Origin: Dermatemys mawii
Taxonomy: Eukaryota; Chordata; Testudines; Dermatemydidae
Length of the DNA: 64,000 nt
Assembly: GCA_007922305.1 (NCBI GenBank)
Contig: ML677374.1
Span: 8,804,094 to 8,868,093, forward strand
Direction of reading: 5' to 3'
A model generated the notes under the pieces. The model was given only the letters and a program-made list of their open reading frames with translations, ran no database searches and was not told where the DNA came from. This document shows positions 1 through 11,302 of this stretch, in pieces. Numbering within the stretch: position 1 is the first letter of the stretch; each line of letters begins with the position of its first letter. The position numbers and the translations under genes are program-made.

Positions 1-678
1 GGGAAGCAAGTAAAGCCCGTGAACCCAAACTCCAATAACCAAGTTCCTTAAGAGGACACGGCCTAGAGTTGGATTCTTCACTGTTCTGCTCGTGTGTCCT
101 GCTCTAGCTATAAGGGGCAGCCATGAAGTGGCATTTTCCCCTGGTATATCTGGCATGGGTGAAGCCCGCTGGATACAGGGGTACCCCGCACTGTGCAATG
201 GTTGCCTTCCCAGGGCCTGAGTTGTTTTCTATGATCAACTTCACCTTGTGTGGATATGACCTGGGAACCAGTAGTTTACTGGTTACCCAACCGTTTACCT
301 GCAGGCTAATGGTGCAAAGACTAGCGGCAACAGGAAGTTATCCCCCACCTAATGGATGCTCAGGGGTCTGAGTTTGATCTCAGTCCAGTTCCCAGCCATG
401 GAAAGGGGTCATTACAAGAACCACCTCCACAACATTCACCAGAGGGACCTAGGACTGAATGGGCGATAGGATTGGTCCTGACAAGTGAGGGCTAAGGCGA
501 GGAGGTGGCAGTGGGGAAGTGGTGGGTGGGGACAGAGAGGCCCCTTCTCCCCGTCTCCAGCAAGCTCAATCAAGTACCTTGTCCTCACTGGCACTAAGTC
601 TGTAGACAGGCCAATCCAGGAGGCTTCGTTTTCTATCACTCAAACAGTTCCCCCGCCCCCCACATTTCTAGAACGTGC
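1..678 (-). other. CLUH: CLUH intron 3, partial
   Basis: This is the start of the intron after CLUH exon 3, read leftward. I saw no further CLUH exon here: the conserved continuation (TVREARIHVRHVRDLL in the human protein) is not encoded on either strand. The open frames present are uncharacteristic and short. I see no recognisable repeat. Confidence 0.7.
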
Positions 679-850
679 CTTCAACCACTTTCAGCACCGA
701 CCCCTCCTGCAGCCCTTCAATGGTTTTCAGCTCTGCAAAGTTATCCAGGACGTTCCCATCCAGCTGCAGAGAGAAGCAGGTTCGGTGGCAGGTGTCTTCT
801 CTGTCCATCAGCACTTGGTGGATCTCCTGCACCATCTCTTGGGGAGAGAC
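679..850 (-). CDS. CLUH: CLUH coding exon 3 (CLU N-terminal domain, second half)
   Basis: This exon encodes residues 110-166 of clustered mitochondria protein homolog, a cytosolic RNA-binding protein that binds mRNAs of nuclear-encoded mitochondrial proteins and is needed for normal mitochondrial distribution. The translation begins [19 protein letters not shown] and includes [11 protein letters not shown] and [13 protein letters not shown], which match the human protein almost residue for residue as I remember it. The region is the ubiquitin-like CLU N-terminal domain. The acceptor is a T-rich tract ending aag before GTC, in phase 0. No GT donor is in frame at the conserved boundary. The exon appears to end GAAG followed by gcacgt, a GC-type donor in phase 1, where the human protein continues E-P-Y. 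Exon identity is near certain; the donor is inferred. Confidence 0.95.
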
Positions 851-3228
851 CTTAAAAAAAAAACCAAGCAAACAAATCAACCAAAGGAGTGACACACTCA
901 GCTCTACCTCCTTCCTGTCCCTGGGAGAGAGGGGGTTAGACAGCTCTCTGCCACGCTGGTTACCAGTGCAGCACGCCAGCGAGTTACTAGATGTGTGTGT
1001 TCCCAGGGATATCTCCATGGGGAGTGCTGGCAAGGAGCTCCACGCGTAGCAGGCATGGTCTCTCCACGGCCTGTCCCTCTGTGGTACAGAAGATGATGGC
1101 GTCAGCGCAGTTGTGGCTCTCTGCACTCTCAGGAGCTTGGGGAAGGTAGGATTTAACCTTCCCTCCAAGCTCTCTTGGACCTGAGGGGGATGGGAGAGGA
1201 AACATTCCCACATTGCTCTGCTTCCCCTCTCAGCCCCCCCCAAAAGTATCAGCCATTGTGGTTCCGACGCACAGAACCATACATCATGGGCACGTCATGG
1301 CTTGCTGTTGCCATGCACATAGGGTACTGGGCATTTCTGGTTAGAAAAGAGTGAACCAGGGAAGATTACAACAACATTAAGCATTTGGGGCCAGATTTTT
1401 AAGGATGCCAGCGGCAAAATGGATAATTAGGAACCGAGATTGCTATGTGCTTTGCACACACAATGGGGTGTTATGCACGTACAGCTACACTGCATCTTGA
1501 GGGCAAATCCAGCCTCCAAGCACACAGCTTCAGCAGCAGACAAAGCTATCTTGACTCTTGGCCTACTGAGGCTCCTCTCGAACCCTTCTGCCACTTTTCA
1601 AACATCATTTAGGCCATTCTTGAGTTACACAGACTCAGGATGGTTTACATAAGCTGCTGTAAACAACACAGATTTAATAGGCTAATAATAGCAGGCTAAC
1701 AGCCAAGAGGAATTCAAGGAAAAAGGAGCCGTGTTCAGATTCATCGGATTGCACTGGGGAAATCACTGAACTGTATTTTCTGCTGGTCACAAGTTGCTAT
1801 GGTTCTTCCTACATTTAGAGACTCAGATGCTTCAGGAAAAAGCTTTCCCTTGGGCTGTTTCAAGTGCCAAGCCCATCCCGATCTGCGGGAACAGACATTT
1901 CTCCACAAGTCACGGGCTAGTATATTCCTCCCAACTCTCGGGAGGAAAAGGAGCTGCTGGAACAACTCTGCCCTTCGAACCACAAGCAGGAACTCATCTG
2001 AACTCTCCGCCGCAGCACGTTTTTGTACGTAGCCTACCATCATCCCAGAAGCATCTACCTGGAGTCCTACGGACCCAAAGCCAAGGAGACTATGGATTAT
2101 CATCCCTCTCGGGAGAGGAGAGTGTGGGAAGGCACCTCCTTTGCAGAGGCCACCCCTGGCAGTGGGGACCGGCCCCCTTTCCACAGCCTTCTTGGCACTT
2201 CGCTGCAGCAGGGCTGAGGAACCTGCCCCATCTCCCAGCATCTCTCAACGCCCCAGAGGAAAGCAGGTGAGCAGCTCTCTCCCTTTCTCATCCTGCCAGG
2301 CAAGGCAGCCCTTCTCTGAGCAGCCAGAAGGGCCGGCTGTTCGACCTGACAGGTCAGCCCGACTTTGCCTCCCGTGAGCTCACGTTGCCTCTCCACGCTC
2401 GGGACCTTGGATCCTGAATGATTTTTAACCTTGGATCCGGCCATGCGCAGCCGGAAACACGACGCCGCTGGACGAGAACGGAGGGGAGAGGAAAAGCCTG
2501 CTGGTGCATGAACAGAGAGGGGACAGAGCTGCCTCATCATACAAAGCAAAGCCACTGCCCACCCCAGCCCCCTTCCTTTCCCTCTGCATTGTCTCAACAC
2601 CACTGCCTAGAGCGCCTTCTCCTCTGCAGCTTGCGTCACTGCCCTCAGGCAAGAGTTGAAAAGAGAGGGAAAACAGCCAGCCAGGGCGGGGGAAGGCATC
2701 TGTGACCATGAGATGCAGACTAAGGGTCATGATTAAATTAAACGGACTCCTTGCAAGTGCAGCTTTGCCAAAACGCAGCCAGTCAGTCACCTGTTCTTTC
2801 CCCTTCGCTCATTGGGAGAGAAGGCCGGATGTGGGTGCACCAACTTCGAAGGCTTCTGGTTAGCTTTTGCCATGCAACGGGAGCCAAGAGAGAGAGAGGT
2901 CTCACCCCAGCCCTGACACTGCTTTCCTGCCTTCCCTTCACACATCTCTCTCCTTCCCGCTCTCCTCCCCTCTTGGGGCCTACCTTCCCCCCTCACGCAG
3001 ACGCGTTGAGAGGATTCATTAGTCAGCGTTTGTAACAGTGCTTCCAAGGGTCACGCTATACGCCAGCATAAATGATTAACATGCACGGCGGCCAGGGTCA
3101 GTCAGTCTGGGGACGAGCATCTTTTCCAGTTCGGGTCTTTCCCTCATAACCGCCTGGCTCTCCCCGACTCTCACCTCAGTTAGTTCTAAACCAGCTGCCA
3201 TTGCTGCAGCTCCTCAACGGGCGCTCAC
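851..3228 (-). other. CLUH: CLUH intron 2
   Basis: This 2.4-kb intron lies between coding exons 2 and 3, with a GT donor (gtgagcgc) at 3228-3221 and an acceptor aag at 853-851. No coding content is recognisable. Around 2436-2462 there is a small GC-rich patch, with CATGCGCAG (part of an NRF1-type site) next to CCGGAA (ETS core). These could be an intronic regulatory element, but short matches like these occur by chance. Confidence 0.6.
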
Positions 3229-3419
3229 CTGCAGGGGAAAAGGTTCTATCCCCGGAGCGTAGATCTTGACGGTGAAGCCGGTGTCCTGTATGACGATAAC
3301 TTCCTGGTCGTTCACATCATCCCCCGGGTCAGCGTCCTCGTGGCCGTTCTGCCGGCTCTCTTCCTTGAGGTGCTCGTAAGAGCTGTCACCGTTCATTAAA
3401 GCCATGCTGGGCGGGTGTT
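3229..3419 (-). CDS. CLUH: CLUH coding exon 2 (CLU N-terminal domain, first half)
   Basis: The exon encodes residues 46-109 of CLUH. The translation runs [21 protein letters not shown], then an acidic linker, then [19 protein letters not shown] and [10 protein letters not shown]. The human protein has MLLNGDCPESLKKE and [19 protein letters not shown] in the same place. The acceptor ctag at 3423-3420 gives AA, which completes the split GAA codon from exon 1, so the frame joins cleanly. The donor is CAG|gtgagc at 3229/3228, in phase 0. The internal Met at 3405-3403 corresponds to the start of a shorter human isoform, so a downstream start is possible here too. This exon opens the ubiquitin-like CLU N-terminal domain that exon 3 completes. 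Confidence 0.96.
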
Positions 3420-3429
3420 CTAGTCAACG

Positions 3430-6400
3430 CAGGAGAGAGGAAAGAGATTCAGCAAGGGCCCAAACAACAAAGCCAGTCACCCTGGGTTGCTTAACATACC
3501 AGCCTGGCATAAGCTGGGGACCTCCATTTCAACACTCTGTGGATTACAAAAAGCGCAAATCATCAGATTCCTCCCTACCATTCAGGTGGGGTTTAATAGA
3601 CAGTGTGGCACACCTTGCCACTTGTGTACCCCTTGGGCAAGGGAAAGGGTGTTACATATGCATCTCCCGAAGAGAGCAGGATCAGCAGGGAAGAGGCTGG
3701 GAGGAAGAGCCAAACAGGGAGAATGGCTCAGCCTAGAAAAATTCAGTTCACTTTTAAGAACCTTCTTAATGAAAAGGGATGGGCGTGTGGCGCTTTGCAG
3801 CCCGAGGGCAGCTGTAACCGGTGCACCAACAAGTGGTGCACCGACAAGTTACGTGGGTTCTGAAATACCTTCCCTTGCTCTCCTGCTCAGCTGAAAAGAG
3901 GGCAGTTGCATTGCTAACCTGCATGTCACGTGGGATCCAAGCTATTTCACAGAAACATAAACTGCTCCCACGCCCCTGCGGGTCTCACGCAACTCTTTAC
4001 ATTGTAAAAATACTTTGCAGATGTCTCGCAGTACAAGGGGAGAGTTGTGGCGCGAAGAACACTTCAGCTGACACATGCAACGTGAAATGACTTGTTGTTT
4101 TGCAGTTCCTCTGTGCCCACCCAGGTGCTGCTGCCTGGACATGGCCAGATTTTCGTACTCCATGACAATCGGCACATACAGAAGCCATTGGCAGGGCGAG
4201 AACAGCAGTGATCTGTTCAAAATCCATAATGTGAAATCCCTACAGCTCAATAATTTAAAGGAGACTGGGCAGAACACTAGAGAATGTGCTGTAGGGGAAA
4301 TATTACTGTACTGGTCAGGAAGGAAGGGCTGGCCTGGATGATCTACTAATAGCGCTACGCAACATTTTATTAAATTAAAATAGGCTGTTTCTTCAAAGCT
4401 GGAAGCTTTTGCAAGCGGCACGTCAGTCTCAGTGAAGTTTTTATCAGGCCGGTTTAAGGAGAGACACGGTCACCCTGTAGTCTGGTGGTTAAGAACAATG
4501 ACTGGGGACAGGGGAGACTTGAGTACAAGTGAACGCTCTGCCTGATTCACAGTGACCTGGGATGAAAAACTTCTGTTCTGGGGCCCTCCTTACCAGGAGA
4601 CAGCCTCCTTCCCATATCAAAAAGATACTTTCAGGCAGGGGCTGGGGGGGCAGGGGGAGAAGGAGAAGAAAAGGTTCATTTTTTTTCTTTGTTCCAATAC
4701 AGAACTAAAACAAATGTCAAAACCTCAAAAACTGCCCTGACATGAAATTGTCATCCTTTTACTAAATAGGTGACATTTCTATTGCTTCTAGGGAGTTGCT
4801 GTCTCATTCCCAGCTACATTGCTGGTATTTCGTAGCATTTGCCAAAACTCCTTTAACATGACGCTCCCTTTCTGTAGGTGATTCAGGTGAAGACCAGCAT
4901 TGTGACTCTTCCATACACAGTGAGCACCAGTTACGCTAGCCCCAAAGCATCAGCTTCTTCTGCAGCCCCAGGATGGTCAGGTAACCACTCAGTCTCACTT
5001 CTACCATCTGGAAAATGGGGATAAACATATTTACTTGCCTGCCTCTTAAAGGTGCCACAAAAGTTAAGTAATTAACGCCAGCAAAGGGCTAAGCATTCTC
5101 TCTCATACGATTATTATTCTGGTATTATGGCTCCAGATTAATAGCATTCCTAATTTATTGGCCTCCTACCTGCAGATGACGGCCAAGGTCAAATTACAAC
5201 AGGGAGCAGGTGCAAGAAACGGGGCAGGAAACAATTTCTCCCTAGCCAATGGGACGGGGTAAACAGCAGAGGTATTTTAACAGCCTCTGATGCCATCAGC
5301 AGTGCCCTGAGAAGCTGGGTCTTTGAAAGGCACATCCCCAGAGCCCAGGGAGAGGTACCCCTTGTTACGCCTATAGAGCAGAGCTCCCTGGTGCATAGGG
5401 GGAGGAGGCCACAGAATCTTCCTGAAATGCTACCTCTGGGGGTTACTAGCACAGATGACAGCACTGTCCCTCCCCTCCCACATAACCTGACTTCCGGAGC
5501 CTAGGCCAAGGCTGGATCCTGTGTGGGTGCAGTCCGAGGGGGGGAGAAGGGCTCCCTTGTACTCGAGCGGACGTGTAGATGGGGAGGCAGGGTTTAGCCT
5601 CATGGGTGCTACAATGGGCGTCATGCACAACAGGCTATTTTAGACTTATGGGAACTTTCACTTGGCGTCACCAGACCCACAAAGGCCAGTCTTTATGCTC
5701 CCACACCCAGCAGCCACCCTGAAGCTCTTGCTTGTAGCCCTGGCAAACCATATGGGCTTCGTACAGCAGGCCTCACTCCACCCCCTCACACCAGGATCCC
5801 ATGAGGCTATAATCAGCCCAACATGTGCTGCTCTGCCCACGTGTGTCTATCTCCCATTAGCCCTACCGGGGAGGTATTTCACTCAAACAGACCCACAGAA
5901 GATACCCAGTTTGGACACAACGGCCGTTCCGACACCGCAGCCCGTAGACAGGAACACGGCCAATCTTGATGTCTCCAAGAATACTAACTTTTTCTATAGC
6001 TACAAAGGCAGGAAACACGTCGACTGGAAACACTTCTAAGTTCCCAGCAAGTAAGTGAAGTCTCCTAAAAACGATATGGAAATGAACTGACTTGCTCAGA
6101 GGTAGGCAGTTCTAGAGACAGGCATTCCGCTCATTTTCCTAGGAGTGTTTTTTCTTTTTTTGCTGAGGCATCATGAGCTAACAAATGCCGCAAGCCAGGA
6201 CTACCCTGGCTCCAAGCGTGAACTGAGCATCACCAACTGGTCATGGATAAGTGCTATTAACGCCATCTACCCAAGCGAACCCTGCCACCAAACAGGGTCA
6301 AAGGAGAGGCTGCATATGAGCTTTCCTACATAAATTCAGGGCTATGTGTCTGTTTAGGATTTTCCTGGGCTATAAAGGTTATAAACTAATGGAGTGAGCA

Positions 6401-7080
6401 GCATTTTGGTGGACTGCTTCCTAGCAGACCTTGCCACATCAAGAAGCTGCCATCATGCAATATGGCACAATATAGCCCCCACCGGCCATCAGGAAAGGAT
6501 ATAAATTGGTAAAGCTATGGGGTGGGGAAGGGCAGCAAAGAGGTGGCCATTTAATGCCTACTTGCACCACATGATCCAGCTCTAGACAGCAGGGTCTCAA
6601 GTTGAAGAGCAAGAAATTAATCCTGCACCAAAAGAGAGGGATGGTTTAGCAGATTAACTGACTAGTTTAGGTCACCTTTGAGACAAGGGAGATGGCTTTA
6701 CAAATCAAGGAAGAGTTTTCAGGATGCTGCCCTTTGACCGCAAATTGGAGCACTGCAGGGGAGTCTCCTCAGGGTAAGCATCGCATACTGTGCAGTGACT
6801 CACAAAGCCTCGCAGAGCTTCGCATGGAAGTTTCGCCTACCCACTTTTAAAAGGAGTCACCAACTTTCACTGCTGCTCCACAGAGCCAGATAGAAAGGGA
6901 GGTGAACAACAGCAACAAAGCCAGCTGTGCCAGCATTTTCCACAGAGAAATGCCTGAGGTAAACCAAACAGCACCAACAGGGAAAGGAAAATAAATTTTA
7001 CAAGTTCACCTTCAATAAAATTTAAGATTTTTAGTAACAAAGCGATTTAAAAATCTAGGCTTTTTTCTTAGAGGCAATGC
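3430..7080. other. Intronic stretch without recognised gene
   Basis: No coding exon or structured RNA was recognised. Parts resemble degraded MIR SINE sequence: near 4470-4570 a piece reading gtggttaagaacaatgactg, and near 4975-5075 a piece with CAGTCTCACTTCTACCATCT followed by GGAAAATGGGGATAA. Both are old and partial. The remainder looks like ordinary intronic DNA. Confidence 0.5.
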
Positions 7081-7083
7081 AGT

Positions 7084-7089
7084 TTTATT
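7084..7089 (-). terminator. Candidate polyadenylation signal of the nested gene
   Basis: TTTATT on the plus strand reads AATAAA on the minus strand. It is about 3.06 kb past the stop codon at 10151 and lies in an A/T-rich context. A variant signal (ATTAAA on the minus strand, about 8235-8240) lies closer and could define a shorter 3' UTR. No EST or RNA evidence is available from sequence alone, so which signal is used is unknown. Confidence 0.35.
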
Positions 7090-8063
7090 TTATAATTCTT
7101 AGTCCGAACCTGAAAACACTGTGCTGTGTTATTCTACCAATGGATATACTCACATGAGTAAAGTTACTCATTTCTTCAAATTACAATACATCTCTGGGCC
7201 GCTCTCCTGTGTTTTTCACGGTTTAATTTACAAACAAATGTGTTTAGGGGCTCCCTCCTACACTCTGTACAAGAAAGTGCAAAACCAAATATTTTAAAAA
7301 TGCTGTACAGTAATTTACTGAATGACGTCTGAGAACTGCTTGTGTTCTTTCCAGAAACCTTAGCCCAGCAGCCCCTCCTTTCTGCTCAGCGACCCTGATC
7401 TTATCACTATAAACAGCAGCATGGACATTCATTCTATTTCTACGTTAACCCTCTAACACTGCTTTGTGGTCACAACTGTTAATAGAAGAACCTGGAGGTT
7501 GCAACTACTTAAAGTGACAATAGGCATTTACAGTAAGACTCCTCGTGATCTGAGCCCTCCCTCACAGGCTCTTCTAAAGCAACTGAACCAGGTTTTCTTT
7601 GGGCAGACACTTCAGCTGTAACTACATATTCTGGGCCATTGGTTCACATCACAATCCTCACCTGCATTCGGGTTCTGCGGATCACTATGTTGAAAAAACA
7701 AACAAACCAAAATATTATGGTGAAAACAACTCTTCAGAGGAAATACAGAACCTTGTAGTACTTGCTCAAATTACATCACACCTGGTTTAACAGTCTAAGT
7801 AGAAGAATTAATTTTTATCGACTTACATGGACAGACCAAGAAAGTATTGAGACAAGACACCGTACTGAGATTATCTGTATTTGTACTGAACCCACGTGTG
7901 AGGTATGCACCTCACAAAAACAATTACATAAAGGTCCCTGCCAAGGTGCAATCTTCATATCTGAATTTGAATACTACTTCCTGTAAGAAAGAGAGGTAGT
8001 GGAACATCTGAAATTTACATACATAACGTTTAAACAAGCCAGGGAAGCGTCCAGTAGCTAAGT

Positions 8064-8194
8064 CAGTGGTTTTCAGTCTATGATCCACAGGCCCCTAGGG
8101 GTCCACAGACTAGGTCTAAGATTGCCAAAGGGGTCCGCACCTCCATTTGAAATGTTTTAAGGATCCACAAATGAGAAAAGGTTGAAAACCACTG
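8064..8194. mobile_element. hAT-type non-autonomous DNA element (131 bp)
   Basis: The element starts CAGTGGTTTTCAGTCTATG and ends GGTTGAAAACCACTG, an imperfect terminal inverted repeat. It is flanked by AGCTAAGT on the left and AGCTAAAG(T) on the right, an 8-bp target-site duplication with a small change, as expected for hAT transposons. The interior has a local inverted repeat (CCACAGGCCCCTAGGGGTCCACAG) and no coding capacity. It sits in the presumed 3' UTR or downstream flank of the nested gene. Confidence 0.85.
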
Positions 8195-10150
8195 AGCTAA
8201 AGTCATTCTGTGACTTCAAAAGACAAAGATGCCTTTTAATAGAAACACTTTGCTGCATTTCATTCTCCGGCCGAAGACACAGCAGTATAAATGCTGTCAC
8301 AAGTTAACCTGCTAAGAAGTTACATTCCAAACTTAAGAAATAAGCGACACTGTCAAAATACAGGGGAGGTTTTTAGAATCCCCTTATCTGCATTTAGCAA
8401 CACGAGCAGCAGATTGTTAAAGATAAAGGAATTAAAAACCTACTTTGTCCATACTCATCTTAAGCAGGAACCTGTCACCACTGTGATTCCAGGTTCATTC
8501 TGAACGTACAAACATGTCTTCACAGTCTGAAATAGGCTTCCAAACTGCAATACTTGTCCTGCTTTTAAGCATGCCTGCATACTGAAAATGCAGATCTGGC
8601 ACAAAGATAAAAACAAATAAGAACCCCAGCATGCTAAAAGCATTCCCACAATCTTACTAGATGAATTCAAGACAGCATTCAGGACTAAAATTCCACGATG
8701 TTACACTGCTGTAAATACGAAACACCAGTAATAGAGCAGAAAACATGGCTACTGCAGATTCAAAAGGGCAGAGAAGAGCAGAATCTTTGACCCCAAGACT
8801 TTTATACTCTGCTTCCAATAATCTGGGTGGAAACAGAAGCCTGTCGGGATTATCACTTTGATCCCAGATTTACGTGTCTAATATTTAGATTTAAGCCATG
8901 TTAGTGTCAGTTTTCAGGGGGAAAAGGGGAGAACCATAACAAACCTGTTCTCCAAAGCATTTCCACACAGAACAAAAGCCAGCATGTCTGCTCAACTCCT
9001 TAGCATCTTTTCGGTAGAATTCAGCAAACTGATCACAACTGCCCTGAGTTTTAAATGAACGTGCTATTTTTGAAGACTGGCATTGTAACAGCGCACCCTC
9101 ACGAGTGCTGCTGCAACACATCACTCTGGTTTATGGCTACGGATAGTGCCTCCTGTGGAGAGTACCAACCTGAAACACAAATCAGATTCCGCACGGAGTT
9201 CTAAGTAGCTCGGCTCCTATATGGTTTATGACATCACACCAGAACCCTCCATTAAGCTACCCTGGCTTGGCCTCCACTGACCTCACTCACCAATTTTACA
9301 GACCAGATGGGACCTACTGAAAGAACTAAACCGTGCAGCTATCCAACAGTACCCGCTGAGACTCTTGAGCCCTGTTGCCCTGACCTAGGGCCTTACCCTT
9401 TCCCCAGCTCCCAATTTAAGCACGGGGAAGATGGGGGAAGAGAGGCAGGTTCCTGCCCCAGTCTATAGAGCAAGTGCAGAGCTGCTTAGAGGCGGTTTCA
9501 TCCACAATGGCTCAGCTAGCCCTGCCCATCCCTGAGTTTGGCTCCCTTGCCTCCTGGTGGAGCTAAGACTTACAGAGCTGTAGTTCTTCTGGTCCCTCTC
9601 GTACCTGGGCCTGCCTTCAGTGCAATAATGTAAAATATTACCCCTTGTAATCCAGCTCTGGCCTTTGAACAGCACAATCGTATTGAGAGATGCACAAACT
9701 GGGTCTGGACTTGCCTAAAAATAAAAGGAATATCAGACAATCCCTTAATTCTTCATGCAGAAGTTTGCACACACACAGGTAGAACCACACACCTTGTGAC
9801 ACCATGCACTCACAGGTGCTAGCCACATGACAGTTTGCAGAATCATGTGGAAGACCATATTTAGCGGGCACTTTTCACAACCTCAAGGGCACCATCCATA
9901 GTGCTGCACTTAGGGAAGAGACCCACTGCACACGTAATATCTCTTTAGAAAGATCACAACCTTGCCATTTCATACAGCAACTATTCCTTACTGAGCTCTA
10001 GTCACTTGTGAAGTCAGAGGCTGAGATTGCAGTGATTGAGTTCTGTGCACAAAGAAAGTCTGCTTTCATAAAATGGAAAAAGGAAAAAGCTTTTGTGCAA
10101 ACTTCAAAAAATAAAATAAGTCACCTTGTGACAGAGCAAACATGGGATAG
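8195..10150 (-). other. Presumed 3' UTR / downstream region of nested gene
   Basis: About 2 kb lies between the stop codon at 10151 and the hAT element. It has no long open frame on either strand and no recognisable repeat, with a fairly even base composition. If the transcript ends at the AATAAA near 7084, this is 3' UTR. A shorter transcript would end near 8235. This is inference only. Confidence 0.35.
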
Positions 10151-11302
10151 TTAAAGGAGTGAATCAAGAGTCTGTATGGAAATCTGCTTCTTCCCAGCAT
10201 ACCTCTCCCCCCATAAGAACACATACAACACACACACTAGGAAGAATAAAAAGCTACTCCCCCAAGCACCTAAAAAACAAAGCTTCCTTTTCCTCCTCTT
10301 CTTCTGCTTTGATGGCAGTATGCTCACTTCAAAATCAGGATCAAGGTTTAACTCGCCATCTAGGCCAACTGCAGGTTTGGCCAGTAAACAACAAGTGCTT
10401 TTATCCTGGATCGTGTGTGTATTCTCATCCGTAATGACAGACAAGACCGTCTCTTGGATATTCTGGCTTTTCTCTGCCTTTACAGAAGGATTAGATTCAG
10501 GTGTTTCAACCGTTTCACAGCTCCCCAAGTTAGAAGCATTAGTTCTGTGTTTTAATTGGACACTCAGATCTGCTAACCATGGTTCCAAATTCGAGGCTTT
10601 TCCCCTCTTAGAGAGGTCTTGGTTTTGCTGCCAATCAACAATAGGCATTTCATGGGCTGCAGCTCTTTTGTCAGCTGGTACCACAGGATCTTCCTGGGGG
10701 CACGATTCAGAGTCTAGATTATTGGCCTCAAGTTTCCCGCAACTCTGGCAGGGCTCAAGTGACGGAGAATGATTTAACTGTGTAGCTGATCCTTCCTCAA
10801 GGTCGACAGGAAGGACAGCCAGAGCAGAAGATGCCTCTGCCTGCTTTATTAAGCTGGCAACAGCAACACTGAGTTTCAAGCAGCTGTTTTCACAGGCCTT
10901 CATCGTTTCTTCGCTGCCCTTCTCCTTGGGTAAGCCCTGGACATATTCTGGCCATTTCTGCAGACTTTCATTCGACGCACTGCTGAGAACAATGTCCGGA
11001 TACAGTGGCACGCACTTGCAAGCTTCCGAGACATCTAACGTCATTTGAACGGGGAGGGAGACATCAGGAGATGCAGTGCAACTAATGGGAGATTTGGGTA
11101 AGAGAGGGGCCCTCTCAGAGGGATTAAAGCTGTGCGTCTGGAAGAGAAGATCAGTGACGTGTCTGCAGCAATTTGCAAAGATACTGTTTCCCATGATTAC
11201 AGGTGACAGATAAAAGACCAAAGGGGAGAAGTAAGTTTTGTTTGCAATCCGTTGTTTGTAGGCATGTATTAAAGTACACAACAAAGACAGGTCTCGCTTT
11301 GT
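10151..11302 (-). CDS. Nested unknown gene, terminal coding exon; probable tail-anchored membrane protein
   Basis: This frame is open for 383 codons to a stop at 10151. The upstream in-frame TAG overlaps a possible acceptor (aactgtag at 11310-11303), so the exon probably starts at 11302 in phase 0 with TKRDLSLLCTLIHAYKQR. The beginning is hydrophobic and helical (YFSPLVFYLSPVIMGNSIF) and looks folded. About 280 residues rich in S, E, P and N follow and look disordered. The C-terminus has a basic cluster KQKKRRKRK, a single membrane-length segment (from LCFLGAWGSSFLFF to YVFLW), then about 22 residues ending LDSLL. That is the layout of a tail-anchored protein with its N-terminus in the cytosol or nucleoplasm. 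I do not recognise the family. An alternative is a single-exon protein starting at the internal Met (about 11194, MGNSIFANCC, a possible N-myristoylation signal). Random occurrence of so long a frame is unlikely. Confidence 0.7.
   Translation of the reverse strand, partial: TKRDLSLLCTLIHAYKQRIANKTYFSPLVFYLSPVIMGNSIFANCCRHVTDLLFQTHSFNPSERAPLLPKSPISCTASPDVSLPVQMTLDVSEACKCVPLYPDIVLSSASNESLQKWPEYVQGLPKEKGSEETMKACENSCLKLSVAVASLIKQAEASSALAVLPVDLEEGSATQLNHSPSLEPCQSCGKLEANNLDSESCPQEDPVVPADKRAAAHEMPIVDWQQNQDLSKRGKASNLEPWLADLSVQLKHRTNASNLGSCETVETPESNPSVKAEKSQNIQETVLSVITDENTHTIQDKSTCCLLAKPAVGLDGELNLDPDFEVSILPSKQKKRRKRKLCFLGAWGSSFLFFLVCVLYVFLWGERYAGKKQISIQTLDSLL

Noticed and set aside
668..1243. Reading CLUH exon 3 as part of a 191-codon single-exon protein
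   Set aside because: Only the part after VSPQEM matches CLUH; the preceding part is intron, separated by an acceptor with a T-rich tract.
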